Below are positions 9,111 to 17,454 of a stretch of DNA of 56,792 bases, one piece after another. The stretch is from Caulobacter sp. BK020 (lineage in GTDB: Bacteria; Pseudomonadota; Alphaproteobacteria; Caulobacterales; Caulobacteraceae). The translations under genes and the position numbers were made by a program. The notes below the pieces were generated by a model. The model saw only the letters and a program-made list of their open reading frames with translations, searched no databases and was not told the DNA's origin. The DNA lies in assembly GCF_004342605.1 (NCBI RefSeq), contig NZ_SLZL01000025.1, forward strand, positions 1 through 56,792, in the 5' to 3' direction. The first letter of the stretch is position 1. Each line of letters opens with the position of its first letter.

Positions 9111-11012
9111 TCAGCTCCTGCGGAAGAAGGCGTGGATCCGCTCGGCTAGCGGCTGGCTGACGCCATCGACCTTCATCAGGTCCTCGACCCCGGCCCGGGC
9201 CACGCCCTTGGCCGAGCCGAAGGCGTGCAGCAGGGCCTTCTTGCGGCCTGGGCCCACGCCCTCGATCTCGTCGAGCGGGTTTTTCTTCAGGTCCATCGAG
9301 CGGCGGGTGCGGTGCGCCCCGATCGCGAACCGGTGGGCCTCGTCGCGCAGCCGCTGCAGGTAGTAGAGCACCGGCGACTTGGGCTCGAGCATGAACGGGA
9401 CCGCGCCTGGCAGGAAGAACCGCTCCAGCCCGGCGTCGCGGTCCGGGCCCTTGGCCACGCCGACGATGGCGATGTCGTCGACGCCCAGGTCGGCCATCAC
9501 CTCCAGCGCCGCGTCCAGCTGGCCCTTGCCGCCGTCGACCAGCACCAGGTCGGGGCGGGCGGAGCTGTCGCCCTCCTCCTCTTCCTTGACCAGGCGGGCG
9601 AAGCGGCGGCGCAGCACCTCCTTCATCATCCCGTAGTCGTCGCCCGGCGTCAGCTCGGTCGAGCGAATGTTGAACTTGCGGTACTGGCCCTTCATGAAGC
9701 CTTCCGGCCCGGCCACGATCATGCCGCCCACGGCGTTCGTGCCCTGGATGTGGCTGTTGTCGTAGACCTCGATCCGCTCGGGCGGGGCCTCCAGCCCGAA
9801 CGCCTCGCAGACTCCGGCCAGCAGCTTGGTCTGGGCCGAGCCTTCCGCCATCTTGCGCCCCAGCGCCTCCTTGGCGTTGGTCAGGGCGTGGCCGACCAGG
9901 TCGGCCTTCTCGCCGCGCTTGGGCGTGCTGATCTCGACCTTGCGGCCGCTCTTCAGGCAGAAGGCCTCGGCCAGCAGGTCGCGGTCGGCCGGCTCCAGAT
10001 TGGTCAGGATCAGGCGCGGGATCGGCTTGTCGTCGTAGAACTGGCCCAGGAAGGCGGTCAGGATCCGCTGTTCCTCGGTGACGCCCTCGTCCTCCTCTTC
10101 GGCGTTGCCGGCGGTCCGGGGGAAGTAGGCGCGGTTGCCCCAGTTCTGGCCGGCCCGGAAGAAGAACACCTGCACGCAGGCTTGGCCGCCCTCGACGTGC
10201 AGGGCCACGACGTCGGCCTCCTCCACGGTCTCCGGATTGATCTGGCTCTCCTGGGCCACGGCGGCCAGGGCGCGGATCCGGTCGCGCAGGCGGGCGGCGC
10301 GCTCGAACTCCAGGTCCTCGGCCGCCGCTTCCATCTGTTGGGCGATCAGCGCCATGACCGCGCGGGACTTCCCTCTCAAGAAAGCCTCGGCCTGATCGAC
10401 CAGCGCCTGGTAGTCGTCCTTGCCGATCAGGCCGGTGCAGGGGGCCGCGCAGCGCTTGATCTGGTGCAGCATGCAGGGCCGCGAGCGGGTTTCGTAGACG
10501 CTGTCGCTGCACGAGCGCAGCAGGAAGGCCTTCTGCAGGGTGTTGAGCGTGCGGTTCACCGCCCCGGCGCTGGCGAACGGCCCGAAATAGTCGCCCCTGA
10601 TCGTGTGGGCCCCGCGGTGCTTGCGCAGCTGCGGCGCGTCGTGATCGCGACGGATCATGATCTCGGGGAAGCTCTTGTCGTCGCGCAGCAGCACGTTGAA
10701 GCGCGGCTTCAGCGACTTGATCAGGTTGATCTCGAGCAGCAGGGCGTCGGCTTCGGTGCGGGTGGTGACGAACTCCATCGACCGCGTGGCGTCGACCATG
10801 TGGGCGATGCGGTTGGTGTGGAAGCGGCCCTGGGCGTACTGGATCACCCGCTTCTTCAGGCTCTTGGCCTTGCCGACGTAGAGCACTTCCTCGTTCTCAC
10901 CGATCATCCGGTAGACGCCGGGCGCGTCGGGCAGGCGCGAGACCTCGTCCTTGATCAGGGCGGCGCCCTTCAGGGCGCTGGCGGCGGGGGTGTCGGTGGT
11001 CGCGTCGGTCAC
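9111..11012 (-). CDS. uvrC: Excinuclease ABC subunit C
   Basis: UvrC makes the two incisions around a DNA lesion during nucleotide excision repair after UvrAB has located it. The 633-residue product has the usual order: GIY-YIG nuclease (PDAPGVYRM near residue 30, then VLYVGKAKSLKKRV), UvrB-interacting helical domain near 215-250, RNase H-like C-terminal nuclease (VYDNSHIQGTNAVGGMIV, DLVLVDGGKGQLDAALEV) and a closing helix-hairpin-helix region (LDEIEGVGPGRKKALL). The start is GTG 11012. No clear Shine-Dalgarno sequence precedes it, but it gives the expected N-terminal length. Confidence 0.97.
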   Translation of the reverse strand: MTDATTDTPAASALKGAALIKDEVSRLPDAPGVYRMIGENEEVLYVGKAKSLKKRVIQYAQGRFHTNRIAHMVDATRSMEFVTTRTEADALLLEINLIKSLKPRFNVLLRDDKSFPEIMIRRDHDAPQLRKHRGAHTIRGDYFGPFASAGAVNRTLNTLQKAFLLRSCSDSVYETRSRPCMLHQIKRCAAPCTGLIGKDDYQALVDQAEAFLRGKSRAVMALIAQQMEAAAEDLEFERAARLRDRIRALAAVAQESQINPETVEEADVVALHVEGGQACVQVFFFRAGQNWGNRAYFPRTAGNAEEEDEGVTEEQRILTAFLGQFYDDKPIPRLILTNLEPADRDLLAEAFCLKSGRKVEISTPKRGEKADLVGHALTNAKEALGRKMAEGSAQTKLLAGVCEAFGLEAPPERIEVYDNSHIQGTNAVGGMIVAGPEGFMKGQYRKFNIRSTELTPGDDYGMMKEVLRRRFARLVKEEEEGDSSARPDLVLVDGGKGQLDAALEVMADLGVDDIAIVGVAKGPDRDAGLERFFLPGAVPFMLEPKSPVLYYLQRLRDEAHRFAIGAHRTRRSMDLKKNPLDEIEGVGPGRKKALLHAFGSAKGVARAGVEDLMKVDGVSQPLAERIHAFFRRS

Positions 11013-11040
11013 GGGGGAGATATAGGCGAGTCTGGTGGGT

Positions 11041-11322
11041 TCAGCGATCTTCCAGGCCGTGGTGAATGCGCGCGATGATCACGCTGCTGACAGTTACGGA
11101 ATAGGTGATGACGTAACTCCAGGTGCGGAATGGCACGATCAGTTCGCGCAACTCGCCGAAACCGGAGTGACGGCCCCGCGTGGGAAAATCCCGCAGACTC
11201 TCAATGGCGTCATCCAGCGTGTCTCCCAGATCAGAAGCGTATGGCGCGCCGTTGTCTACAAGCCAGGCTTCCAAGCGATCGAGATCGATCCATGCAAGCC
11301 TGGAAAGCTCAATACGATGCAC
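11041..11322 (-). CDS. ParE/RelE-family toxin
   Basis: A 93-residue protein of the RelE/ParE superfamily. It has the helix-rich start SRLAWIDLDRLEAWLVDNG, the segment SLRDFPTRGRHSGFGELREL and the strand-rich end ELIVPFRTWSYVITYSV. ParE toxins poison DNA gyrase and RelE toxins cleave ribosome-bound mRNA; the sequence cannot separate these. It lies three bases after the stop of the upstream antitoxin gene, in the usual antitoxin-first order. It is about the normal length and appears intact. Confidence 0.8.
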   Translation of the reverse strand: MHRIELSRLAWIDLDRLEAWLVDNGAPYASDLGDTLDDAIESLRDFPTRGRHSGFGELRELIVPFRTWSYVITYSVTVSSVIIARIHHGLEDR

Positions 11323-11325
11323 GGA

Positions 11326-11583
11326 TTAGCGCTTCTGGCCGAAGTTTCGCAGCCTGGCCTGTGCCTGTTCCCAGGGAATCCCGCCGTCACGTTCAGTCTC
11401 GTCGCAGATGCGCTGAACCTCTTCCCAATAGGCTTCATCGTGCTTGCGTGGATCAAGGCCTGTGAACGCGTCTAGAAGCTGTGTGGCGTATTCGTCCAAG
11501 CTCTTGCCGAGATCGTCAGACACAGCCTTCATCCGCTCGGCGAGCGCTGCATTGATCTTCAGGGTGTGATCGCCGTCGGCCAT
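11326..11583 (-). CDS. Ribbon-helix-helix (CopG/ParD-like) antitoxin
   Basis: An 85-residue antitoxin paired with the ParE-like toxin just downstream. Residues 5-35 (HTLKINAALAERMKAVSDDL, then GKSLDEYATQLL) form the ribbon-helix-helix unit. The acidic C-terminal half (DEAYWEEVQRICDETERDGG) is the likely toxin-binding part. The start is ATG 11583; longer in-frame extensions run antisense through the divergent oxygenase gene and are not credible. The 60-base gap to the divergent gene probably carries its own regulatory site. Confidence 0.78.
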   Translation of the reverse strand: MADGDHTLKINAALAERMKAVSDDLGKSLDEYATQLLDAFTGLDPRKHDEAYWEEVQRICDETERDGGIPWEQAQARLRNFGQKR

Positions 11584-11643
11584 GTTCCGACTATGTTCCA
11601 ACCGCCATTTGTCGTCAATCACGAGGGGCTGTATGACCCGCCC

Positions 11644-12264
11644 ATGACCACTCGCCCGCTCTTCGTCACGCCGCTCTACGAAGCCAGCCTCACCGGAGAG
11701 ACGGGCTTCGAGGCCTTCATCGACGATCTGCACGACGCCTGCATCGCCGTCGCCGAGGACGACGAGGCCGGCCAGGCTTGGGCCGAGAAGAAGGGCTATC
11801 TGGGCTATACCTCCTACGCCTCGCTGGACGACCTGCCTCAGCGCGACAGCCTGTTCGCCGACCTGAAGAAGAAGCTCGACCGGCACGCGGCGGCCTTCGC
11901 CCGAGACCTGCATTTCGACCTCGCCGGCGGCAAGCTGGTCATGGACAGCTTCTGGATCAACATCCTCGAGCCGGGCGGCTCGCACAGCGGCCACATCCAC
12001 CCGCACAGCGTGATCTCCGGCACGGTCTATGTGACCATCCCGCCGGGCGCCTCGGCATTGAAGTTCGAGGATCCGCGCCTGCCGATGATGATGGCCGCGC
12101 CCACTCGGCGGGACGACGCGCCCGAAGGCCTGCAGCCGTTCGTCTACGTCCAGCCGGAGCCGGGGACGATCCTGATGTGGGAAAGCTGGCTGCGCCACGA
12201 GGTGACGCCCAACCAGGCCGAGGAACAGCGGATCAGCATCAGTTTCAACTACGCCTGGCGTTAG
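11644..12264 (+). CDS. Putative 2OG-Fe(II) oxygenase (TIGR02466 type)
   Basis: A 206-residue predicted non-haem iron, 2-oxoglutarate dioxygenase. The core motif SGHIHPHSVISGTVYVTIPP, followed by LKFEDPR, and the distal WLRHEVTPN with a nearby RISISFNY match the family annotated as TIGR02466/2OG-FeII_Oxy_5. Residues likely to bind iron are the His in the HIHPHS block and the His in RHEVTP. ATG 11644 (MTTRPLFVTPLYEASL) matches the family N-terminus; upstream in-frame ATGs lack support and would overlap the antitoxin gene. The substrate is unknown. Confidence 0.78.
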   Translation: MTTRPLFVTPLYEASLTGETGFEAFIDDLHDACIAVAEDDEAGQAWAEKKGYLGYTSYASLDDLPQRDSLFADLKKKLDRHAAAFARDLHFDLAGGKLVMDSFWINILEPGGSHSGHIHPHSVISGTVYVTIPPGASALKFEDPRLPMMMAAPTRRDDAPEGLQPFVYVQPEPGTILMWESWLRHEVTPNQAEEQRISISFNYAWR

Positions 12265-12323
12265 CCTGGCCGTGAACCGCCCGTAGCCGACGGGGGTTTC
12301 TCCTGAACGACAGGAGAGCTCCC

Positions 12324-12875
12324 ATGCCCCACGCCCATACTCCCGACCATTCCGGTGCGGCGATCACCATGCTGAAGGTCCAGCCGTTCGGCGAGGACAC
12401 CCTGGTCCTGACCACGACGGCCACGGACCGCGACGGCCGCCTGGCCGACCGCCACAGCGCCTATCACGACAACCTTTCGCCGCCCCTGGTCTGGACGCCG
12501 GTCGTGGGGGCCGGGGCCTATGCGATTATCGTCGAGGATCCGGACGCGCCCCGCGAGCGCCCCTTCGTGCACTGGCTGATCTGGAACATCCCCGGCGAGG
12601 CCACCAGCCTGCCCGAGGGTCTGCCGGGCGAGACCAGCCTCGGCCTGATCGGCGGCGCCACCCAGGGCGTGAACGACAACGGCTCGGTCGGCTGGTTCGG
12701 CCCGCGTCCGCCGGTCGGCCACGGCGTGCACCACTATCATTTCCAGATCTTCGCCCTGGTCGAGCGGCTGCCGTTCGACGAGAAGACGCCGCTCGCCGAT
12801 CTGGTCAACGCGCTGAAGGGCGACGCCCTGGCCTCGGACGACCTGATCGTCACCTACGAGGCGGCGGGGGCGTAG
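12324..12875 (+). CDS. YbhB/YbcL-type PEBP (Raf kinase inhibitor-like) protein
   Basis: A 183-residue phosphatidylethanolamine-binding-protein fold. The two ligand-pocket motifs are plain: DPDAPRERPFVHWLIWNIPG (DPDxP plus the GxxHW-type strand) and GPRPPVGHGVHHYHFQIFAL. Bacterial members bind small anionic ligands, but their physiological role is poorly known. No signal peptide is seen, so it is probably cytoplasmic. GACAGGAGAGC just upstream gives a strong ribosome binding site for ATG 12324. Its final 22 bases overlap the 3' end of the convergent DUF998 gene. Confidence 0.9.
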   Translation: MPHAHTPDHSGAAITMLKVQPFGEDTLVLTTTATDRDGRLADRHSAYHDNLSPPLVWTPVVGAGAYAIIVEDPDAPRERPFVHWLIWNIPGEATSLPEGLPGETSLGLIGGATQGVNDNGSVGWFGPRPPVGHGVHHYHFQIFALVERLPFDEKTPLADLVNALKGDALASDDLIVTYEAAGA

Positions 12876-13519
12876 TCGGGGTCGGCGGAATCGCCGTCTC
12901 CTGAAGCGGTCGGCGCGTCGCGCCCCCGCCAGTGGCGGTCCAGGCAGAAGGCGGCGATGGCCAGCCACAGCAGGCCCAGGGCCGCGTGGCCGCGCTGCCA
13001 GAAGCCGACGTCGTTGCCGGTGCGCACGTTCCACACCCCGGTCAGCAGCGCCAGGACCAGCAGCAGGAAGAAGAACCAGCCCAGCGAGAAGCGCGCCAGC
13101 CGTCGGTGCGCCGGCTTGCCCCACAGGGCCCAGGCGGTGAACAGGGGGGCGAACTGGATGGCCAAGCCCACGCCGCAGGCGCGGTGCATCGGGTCGGGCC
13201 AGTGGAACAGGCCGGCGAACAGGGCGCCCAGGCCGGTCATCGCCACCCAGAGCCCCGCGAAGGCCGAGACCTGGCGGCGGCCGCCGGCGTGCTCCAGGGC
13301 CTGGGCGAAGCCCGCCCCGGCCGCGACGCCGGCCAGGCCGGCCAGGATCATGCCGATGTTGAAGATCTGCGGATTGGGGGCCTTGGGGCCGCCCAGCTCG
13401 CTGATGAACTGGGCGCCGGGCCGAAAGCCGGGAAACATGTGTTGGGCCACCAGGACGTCGGCCACCATGATCGCGGGCACGACCAGGCCGATCCTCAGCA
13501 GGTTTCCAACACTGATCAC
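12854..13519 (-). CDS. DUF998 integral membrane protein
   Basis: A 221-residue protein with about six hydrophobic segments and the DUF998-type opening: a first helix, then HMFPGFRPGAQFISELGGP and NPQIFNIGMILAG. I start it at GTG 13519 (VISVGNLLRIGLVV), which begins directly with the first membrane helix. The longer frame to 13612 adds 31 arginine- and proline-rich residues with no membrane character. Function is unknown for this family. It converges on the PEBP gene. Confidence 0.78.
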   Translation of the reverse strand: MISVGNLLRIGLVVPAIMVADVLVAQHMFPGFRPGAQFISELGGPKAPNPQIFNIGMILAGLAGVAAGAGFAQALEHAGGRRQVSAFAGLWVAMTGLGALFAGLFHWPDPMHRACGVGLAIQFAPLFTAWALWGKPAHRRLARFSLGWFFFLLLVLALLTGVWNVRTGNDVGFWQRGHAALGLLWLAIAAFCLDRHWRGRDAPTASGDGDSADPDYAPAAS

Positions 13520-13621
13520 GCGCCCTGTCTCCGGCCGATCGCAGCCGCCTAGATCGCGCCGGGCGGGGGCGGGGTCAAGAAGGGGATGGCGCGCCTGTCC
13601 CCAACCTCTCAAGCATCGCGC

Positions 13622-15274
13622 CTATTTCTTCCCGAACAGCGTCCCGAAGAAGTCGCCCTTGTTCCAGCTGGGGCGCGCCGGGGCGTCGGCCAGTTCGCGG
13701 GCGATCTCGTAGTTGACCAGGGCGAAGCGGGCCCCGGCTTGGTAGTTGATCGGCTGGTTCAGGTCGTCGTTGGGCTTGTGGTAGTGGGTGGCCAGGAAGT
13801 CCTTGAAACCCTTCTCGCCGCCGTTCTTGAAGCCGGTCATCAGGAACACTGACGGCACGCCCTGTTCGACGAAGCGGTAGTGGTCCGAGCGGGTGAACAG
13901 GCCCTCGTCCGGCAGCGGATCGGGCGACAGGCCGATGCCGACGCGGCCGGCGGCCCGGGCCACGGCCGGACCGATCGACGAACGATTGGCCCCGAAGGCG
14001 ATCACGTCCTGGAAGTCGTACAGCAGGATCGGCATGTCCAGATTGACGTCGGCGGCGATGCCGGCCTTGGGCACGGTCGGGTTGTGGGCGAAGTATTCCG
14101 AGCCGATCAAGCCCTTCTCCTCGGCCGTGACCACCAGCAGCACGATCGAGCGCCTAGGCTTGGTCCGGGCCTCCTTGAAGCCGCGGGCGACCTCCAGCAA
14201 GGTGGCCACGCCCGAGGCGTTGTCCAGGGCGCCGTTGTTGATCTTGTCGGCGTCCTTTCCGTGGACGCCCAGGTGGTCGAGGTGGGCGGAAAGGACGATG
14301 GTCTGCGCCTTCAACTTCGGGTCCGAGCCTTCGATCAGCCCGACGACGTTGCTGCTCTGGCGCTTCTCGATCTCGGTCTTCAGCTGGATGGTGACGTTGG
14401 CGGGCAGGGCGAAGCCCTTGACCAGGCCCTCCGGGGTCTCGGCCGCGGCCAGCGCCTCGTCCAGGCTGGTGGGCGCGCCGGCGAACAGCTTGGCCCCGCC
14501 CTTCAGGCTCAGGCTGGCCAGGCCCGGCGCCTCGGCGCCGCGCACATAGGGCACGCCTTGGGCGTCGTTCCAGGTCATCTTCCATTCCTGGTAGCCGCCG
14601 ACGCCGCGCGCGAACGGACGGCGCTTTTCGTAGCTGGTGGTCGGCAGGGTCAGCACGCCGACCGCGCCACGCCTGGCGGCTTCGGCCCGCTTGACGTTGG
14701 CGTTGCTGTAGTGGGCGCGGATCTCGGTCTGCAGGCCGCTGGGGGCGCCGCTGAGAACGACGACGATCTTGCCCTTCACGTCCAGGCCCGCATAGTCGTC
14801 GCGGCCGCGTTCCGGGGCGACCATGCCGTAGCCCACGAAGACCAGCGGCGCGGTGATCGAGGTCTCGGCCTGGCGGGCCTGGGCCGAGGGCAGGTAGTCC
14901 TCGCCGAACACCAGGGCGCCCGACTTGCCGTCCGCGCTGGTGTAGGAAACCCCGCCCTCGTTGGCCGGCCGGAAGGCCGTCAGGGGCACCTGCTGCAGGT
15001 ACGAGCCGTCGTCGCCCGCCGGCTTGACGTGCATCAGCGCATATTGCGAGGCCACGTACTGGGCGGCGATGTCGTAGCCTCGCGTGCCGGCTTCGCGCCC
15101 TTCCAGCAGGTCGTCGGCCAGGAAGGTCATATGGGCCTTGATGGCGTCGGCTGACGGCGTGAAGCCGGCGGCCTTGGTCGCGGCGGGTTTGGACTTGGTG
15201 GTCGCGGCGAGGGCGGGCTGGGCGGTCAACAGCAGGGCGACGCCGGCGAGGGCGGCGCGACGGGAGAACGGCAT
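13622..15274 (-). CDS. Exported M28-family metallopeptidase (aminopeptidase-like, with PA domain)
   Basis: A 550-residue zinc exopeptidase with a signal peptide (RRAALAGVALLLTAQPALA). Residues around 130-280 include the PA-domain strand VFVGYGMVAPERGRDDYAG and GKIVVVLSGAP. The catalytic part carries the two-zinc ligands: H and D in LSAHLDHLG and GALDNASGVA, the catalytic E pair in TAEEKGLIGS, D in VNLDMPIL and H in SDHYRFVEQG. It should trim peptides in the periplasm or outside the cell. ATG 15274 follows GGAG at a workable distance; ATG 15289 is an alternative adding five residues. Confidence 0.88.
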   Translation of the reverse strand: MPFSRRAALAGVALLLTAQPALAATTKSKPAATKAAGFTPSADAIKAHMTFLADDLLEGREAGTRGYDIAAQYVASQYALMHVKPAGDDGSYLQQVPLTAFRPANEGGVSYTSADGKSGALVFGEDYLPSAQARQAETSITAPLVFVGYGMVAPERGRDDYAGLDVKGKIVVVLSGAPSGLQTEIRAHYSNANVKRAEAARRGAVGVLTLPTTSYEKRRPFARGVGGYQEWKMTWNDAQGVPYVRGAEAPGLASLSLKGGAKLFAGAPTSLDEALAAAETPEGLVKGFALPANVTIQLKTEIEKRQSSNVVGLIEGSDPKLKAQTIVLSAHLDHLGVHGKDADKINNGALDNASGVATLLEVARGFKEARTKPRRSIVLLVVTAEEKGLIGSEYFAHNPTVPKAGIAADVNLDMPILLYDFQDVIAFGANRSSIGPAVARAAGRVGIGLSPDPLPDEGLFTRSDHYRFVEQGVPSVFLMTGFKNGGEKGFKDFLATHYHKPNDDLNQPINYQAGARFALVNYEIARELADAPARPSWNKGDFFGTLFGKK

Positions 15275-15430
15275 CAAGGCAGGCTCCAAATACGGGCCGG
15301 GCCCGCGCGAGCGCGAACCTTGGCCAGACAGCGCCGGCTTGTCGAGATTTGGCGACCTGAACGTTTTGTAATCTTCGCGGAAAAACGGTGTCGAAATAAC
15401 GCGTTATCTCAATGTCGGCGGCATTTACCG

Positions 15431-15457
15431 TCTTTGGTCAAGCGCGCTTAAGGGTTC
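15431..15457. promoter_or_regulatory. Upstream box shared with the next small gene (copy 1)
   Basis: The sequence ACCGTCTTTG, one base, then TCAAGCGCGCTTAAGG lies about 40 bases before the GTG of the 63-residue gene. A close copy occurs before the flagellar rod-like gene at about 15727. The shared core and TTAA half-sites suggest a common regulator. CtrA is a candidate on general grounds, but neither spacing is its exact consensus. Confidence 0.35.
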
Positions 15458-15494
15458 GCGACGAGGCTGCACGGCGACCTCGAAGGAAGACGCC

Positions 15495-15686
15495 GTGCAG
15501 ATCTCCGCCGTCCGTTCCAGCGCCAATCTCCCGCGGCCGACCGTTCCAGCGCAGAGCGCCCCTCCGGTCGATCTTACGCAGTTGGCCGTGGCCCAGACCA
15601 ACGCCAAGATGACCGCATCGGCCGGCGCGGCCCTGGCCCAGGTGACCGGTGAGCTGACCGGAACGCTGGTCAATATCAGCGTCTAG
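15495..15686 (+). CDS. Small conserved-looking hypothetical protein, 63 residues
   Basis: Starts at GTG 15495 preceded by GAAGGAAG, a good ribosome binding site. The product is Ala/Thr/Val-rich (VDLTQLAVAQTNAKMTAS), with no signal peptide and no clear membrane helix; I do not recognise a domain. It shares an upstream promoter-like box with the flagellar rod-like small gene 100 bases further on, so the two may be co-regulated and work together. A flagellar or surface role is only inference. Confidence 0.6.
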   Translation: MQISAVRSSANLPRPTVPAQSAPPVDLTQLAVAQTNAKMTASAGAALAQVTGELTGTLVNISV

Positions 15687-15707
15687 GCTTCGTCCCCGGG
15701 AAACAGC

Positions 15708-15755
15708 GGTTAACCGAATAACTTCACCGTCTTTGCTTAAGGCGGATTAACCGAT
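15708..15755. promoter_or_regulatory. Upstream box (copy 2) with several TTAA half-sites
   Basis: Contains GGTTAACC, then ACCGTCTTTG and TTAAGGCGGATTAACC within 48 bases, ending about 30 bases before ATG 15786. TTAA-N6-TTAA and TTAA-N7-ACTT arrangements resemble CtrA boxes (TTAA-N7-TTAA), and the ACCGTCTTTG core matches the box upstream of the preceding gene. The regulator assignment is inference. Confidence 0.35.
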
Positions 15756-15785
15756 GCGCCCGACATTGGCCCGGCAACCAGGGAG

Positions 15786-16025
15786 ATGGGCGTGCAGGTC
15801 CTCAACACCGCCGCCGCCGGCATGTTCGCCGCGGCCGACCGACTCAGCGCCAGCGGCCAGCGCACCGCCGCCTGGGGCCTGGAGCAGAGCCAGGCCGAGC
15901 AGAAGGTCGACCTGGCCCACGAGGCCGTCGAGCAGGTCTCGGCCAAGACCGATTTCAAGGCCAACGCCGTCGTCATCAAGACCGCCGACGAGATGGCGGG
16001 CGCCCTCCTGGACATGAAGGTCTAG
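15786..16025 (+). CDS. Miniature flagellar rod/hook-like protein, 79 residues
   Basis: The N-terminus (VLNTAAAGMFAAADRLSASG) resembles the conserved start of flagellar axial proteins such as FlgC, FlgG and FlgK. The C-terminus (VDLAHEAVEQVSAKTDFKAN, then KTADEMAGALLDM) resembles their conserved end. The whole central region of a normal rod or hook protein is missing. The two segments form the paired coiled coil that anchors axial proteins to each other. No other flagellar structural gene is adjacent, but fliQR-flhB lies 20 kb away. It could be an assembly accessory or a competitor subunit; homology is inferred by eye. Confidence 0.65.
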   Translation: MGVQVLNTAAAGMFAAADRLSASGQRTAAWGLEQSQAEQKVDLAHEAVEQVSAKTDFKANAVVIKTADEMAGALLDMKV

Positions 16026-16099
16026 GACGGACGTCCGTCCCTCGGCGCGAGCCGGTCCGGGCCCACCCCGCATTCCCCCCTGCGCGGGTCCGGACCCGC
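16025..16099. terminator. Two perfect 16-bp palindromes between convergent genes
   Basis: GGACGGACGTCCGTCC (16025-16040) and GCGGGTCCGGACCCGC (16084-16099) sit in the gap between the rod-like gene and the convergent anti-sigma gene. They are plausible stems for bidirectional termination, though neither has a clear T-tract. Confidence 0.35.
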
Positions 16100-16111
16100 C
16101 GCCCTCCGGTC

Positions 16112-16939
16112 CTACCGGGGGGCGGCGCCTCCCTTTTCGGCGTCAGGGGCCGGCTTCCAGCCCGCGGCCCGGGCCTTGGCCTCGCCGGCCGCGTCCAGCG
16201 GCGCTCCGGCGATCATGGCGTCGACCGTGGCCAGGATGGCCGCGGGCGTCTCCGAGCCGGCCATGCGGTAATCGCCGGTCGGGCCGGGACCGGCCGGGCT
16301 GACCGCCCGCACGCGCCAGGCGTCCGGATCCCGACAGGCCAGGCCGGCGATCGGCGAACGGCCCGAGGCCTGGAAGGTCCGGCAATAGACGCCCGACGCG
16401 GTCTTGAACGACAGCTTGACCTGCACTGGGCCGGCGGCCTGGCCCGCGCTCTGAGTGTTCAGGGCCTGGGCCAGGGGGCCGGCGGCTATCGGGGCGGGAT
16501 CATCCCCCCCGCTGAGGGTCACGGGCGGCGGCGCGGCCAGGCGGCCGACCACCAGGCCGGCGACCAGGCAGGCGGCCAGGCCGATCCAGGCGGGAACGCC
16601 CCGTCCCGCCGCGCCGGGCGGCTTCGGCAGCCTTGGCTCGCGCGACTTGGCCTTCTCCCTGGCCTTGCCCTTGTTCTTGGCCCCGGGGAAAGCGATCACC
16701 TCGGCCGGCCGAGGCGCGGGTTGCGGCCTGGCCGCGACCGCCGCGCTCAGGGCCTCGGGCGGCGTCTCGCGCATGACCCCGGCATGGGCGCCCGACAGCA
16801 GCCGGCGCAGCGCGCGCTGGGTCTCGACCCGCAGGGCCAGCTGCGGGTCTGTCGCCATGGCCGCCTCGATGCGCGCCATGTCTTCCGGGGGCAGCTCGCC
16901 GTCGACAAAGGCGAAGACCTCTTCGTCAGGAACGGTCAT
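16112..16939 (-). CDS. Membrane-bound anti-sigma factor (partner of the ECF sigma gene)
   Basis: A 275-residue single-pass protein. The first 60 residues (VPDEEVFAFVDGELPPEDMARIE) look like the cytoplasmic anti-sigma segment that holds an ECF sigma factor. A Lys/Arg/Pro-rich stretch precedes one membrane helix near residue 145 (WIGLAACLVAGLVVG), and about 120 residues would lie in the periplasm as sensor. The start ATG 16939 overlaps the sigma-factor stop by four bases (ATGA), so the two are translated together. I see no canonical zinc-binding HxxxCxxC motif. Confidence 0.78.
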   Translation of the reverse strand: MTVPDEEVFAFVDGELPPEDMARIEAAMATDPQLALRVETQRALRRLLSGAHAGVMRETPPEALSAAVAARPQPAPRPAEVIAFPGAKNKGKAREKAKSREPRLPKPPGAAGRGVPAWIGLAACLVAGLVVGRLAAPPPVTLSGGDDPAPIAAGPLAQALNTQSAGQAAGPVQVKLSFKTASGVYCRTFQASGRSPIAGLACRDPDAWRVRAVSPAGPGPTGDYRMAGSETPAAILATVDAMIAGAPLDAAGEAKARAAGWKPAPDAEKGGAAPR

Positions 16940-17436
16940 GGCTGGGCTCCTTGGTCGATCAACGCAGTCTGCAATGTGGCGCGGCCGCGGGCCAGACGGC
17001 TGGTCAGGGTGCCGATCGGCACCTCCAGGCTCTCGGCGGCCTCCTGGTAGGACAGCCCCTCGATCAGCACTAGCGCCACCGCGACGCGCTGGTCTTCGGG
17101 CAGGGCGTCCAGGGCGCGCTCCACCGCCGAGGCCTCCAGTCGCGCCTCCAGCGAGGGCGCGCTGGGATCGGCGGCCAGGGCGCCCGCCTCGGGCGGGGCC
17201 AGGACACGACCCTGGCGCTGGCGGGCGCGGGCTTCGTCGATCCAGGCGTTGCGCATGATCCGAAACATCCAGCTGTCCAATCGCGTACCGGGACGCCACT
17301 GGTCGCGGCGCAGCAGGGCGCGCTCGACGGTCAGTTGCGTCAGGTCGTCGGCGTCCGCCGGTTCCCAGGCCAGAACCCGCGCCATCCGGCGCAGGCGCGG
17401 CAGCAGGGTCAGCATCTCCGTCTGGAAGAAATCCAA
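16936..17436 (-). CDS. ECF-family RNA polymerase sigma factor
   Basis: A 166-residue sigma-70 family protein of the extracytoplasmic-function class. Region 2 (LAWEPADADDLTQLTVERAL, then WMFRIMRNAWIDEARARQR) is near residues 25-80. Region 4 (ALDALPEDQRVAVALVLIEG, then SYQEAAESLEVPIGTLTSRL) is near 105-155. It would redirect RNA polymerase when its downstream, overlapping anti-sigma partner releases it. The gene is divergent from an exported subtilase across a 128-base gap, an arrangement that suggests the protease is either a target or part of the signal path. Confidence 0.9.
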   Translation of the reverse strand: MDFFQTEMLTLLPRLRRMARVLAWEPADADDLTQLTVERALLRRDQWRPGTRLDSWMFRIMRNAWIDEARARQRQGRVLAPPEAGALAADPSAPSLEARLEASAVERALDALPEDQRVAVALVLIEGLSYQEAAESLEVPIGTLTSRLARGRATLQTALIDQGAQP

Positions 17437-17454
17437 GGTTCGCCTTCGTCCTAT

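Noticed and set aside
5829..9149. 1106-codon plus-strand frame opposite the helicase gene
   Set aside because: Exact antisense of the helicase; composition is Gly/Gln/Arg-rich with no domain, while the minus strand carries all SF1 motifs.
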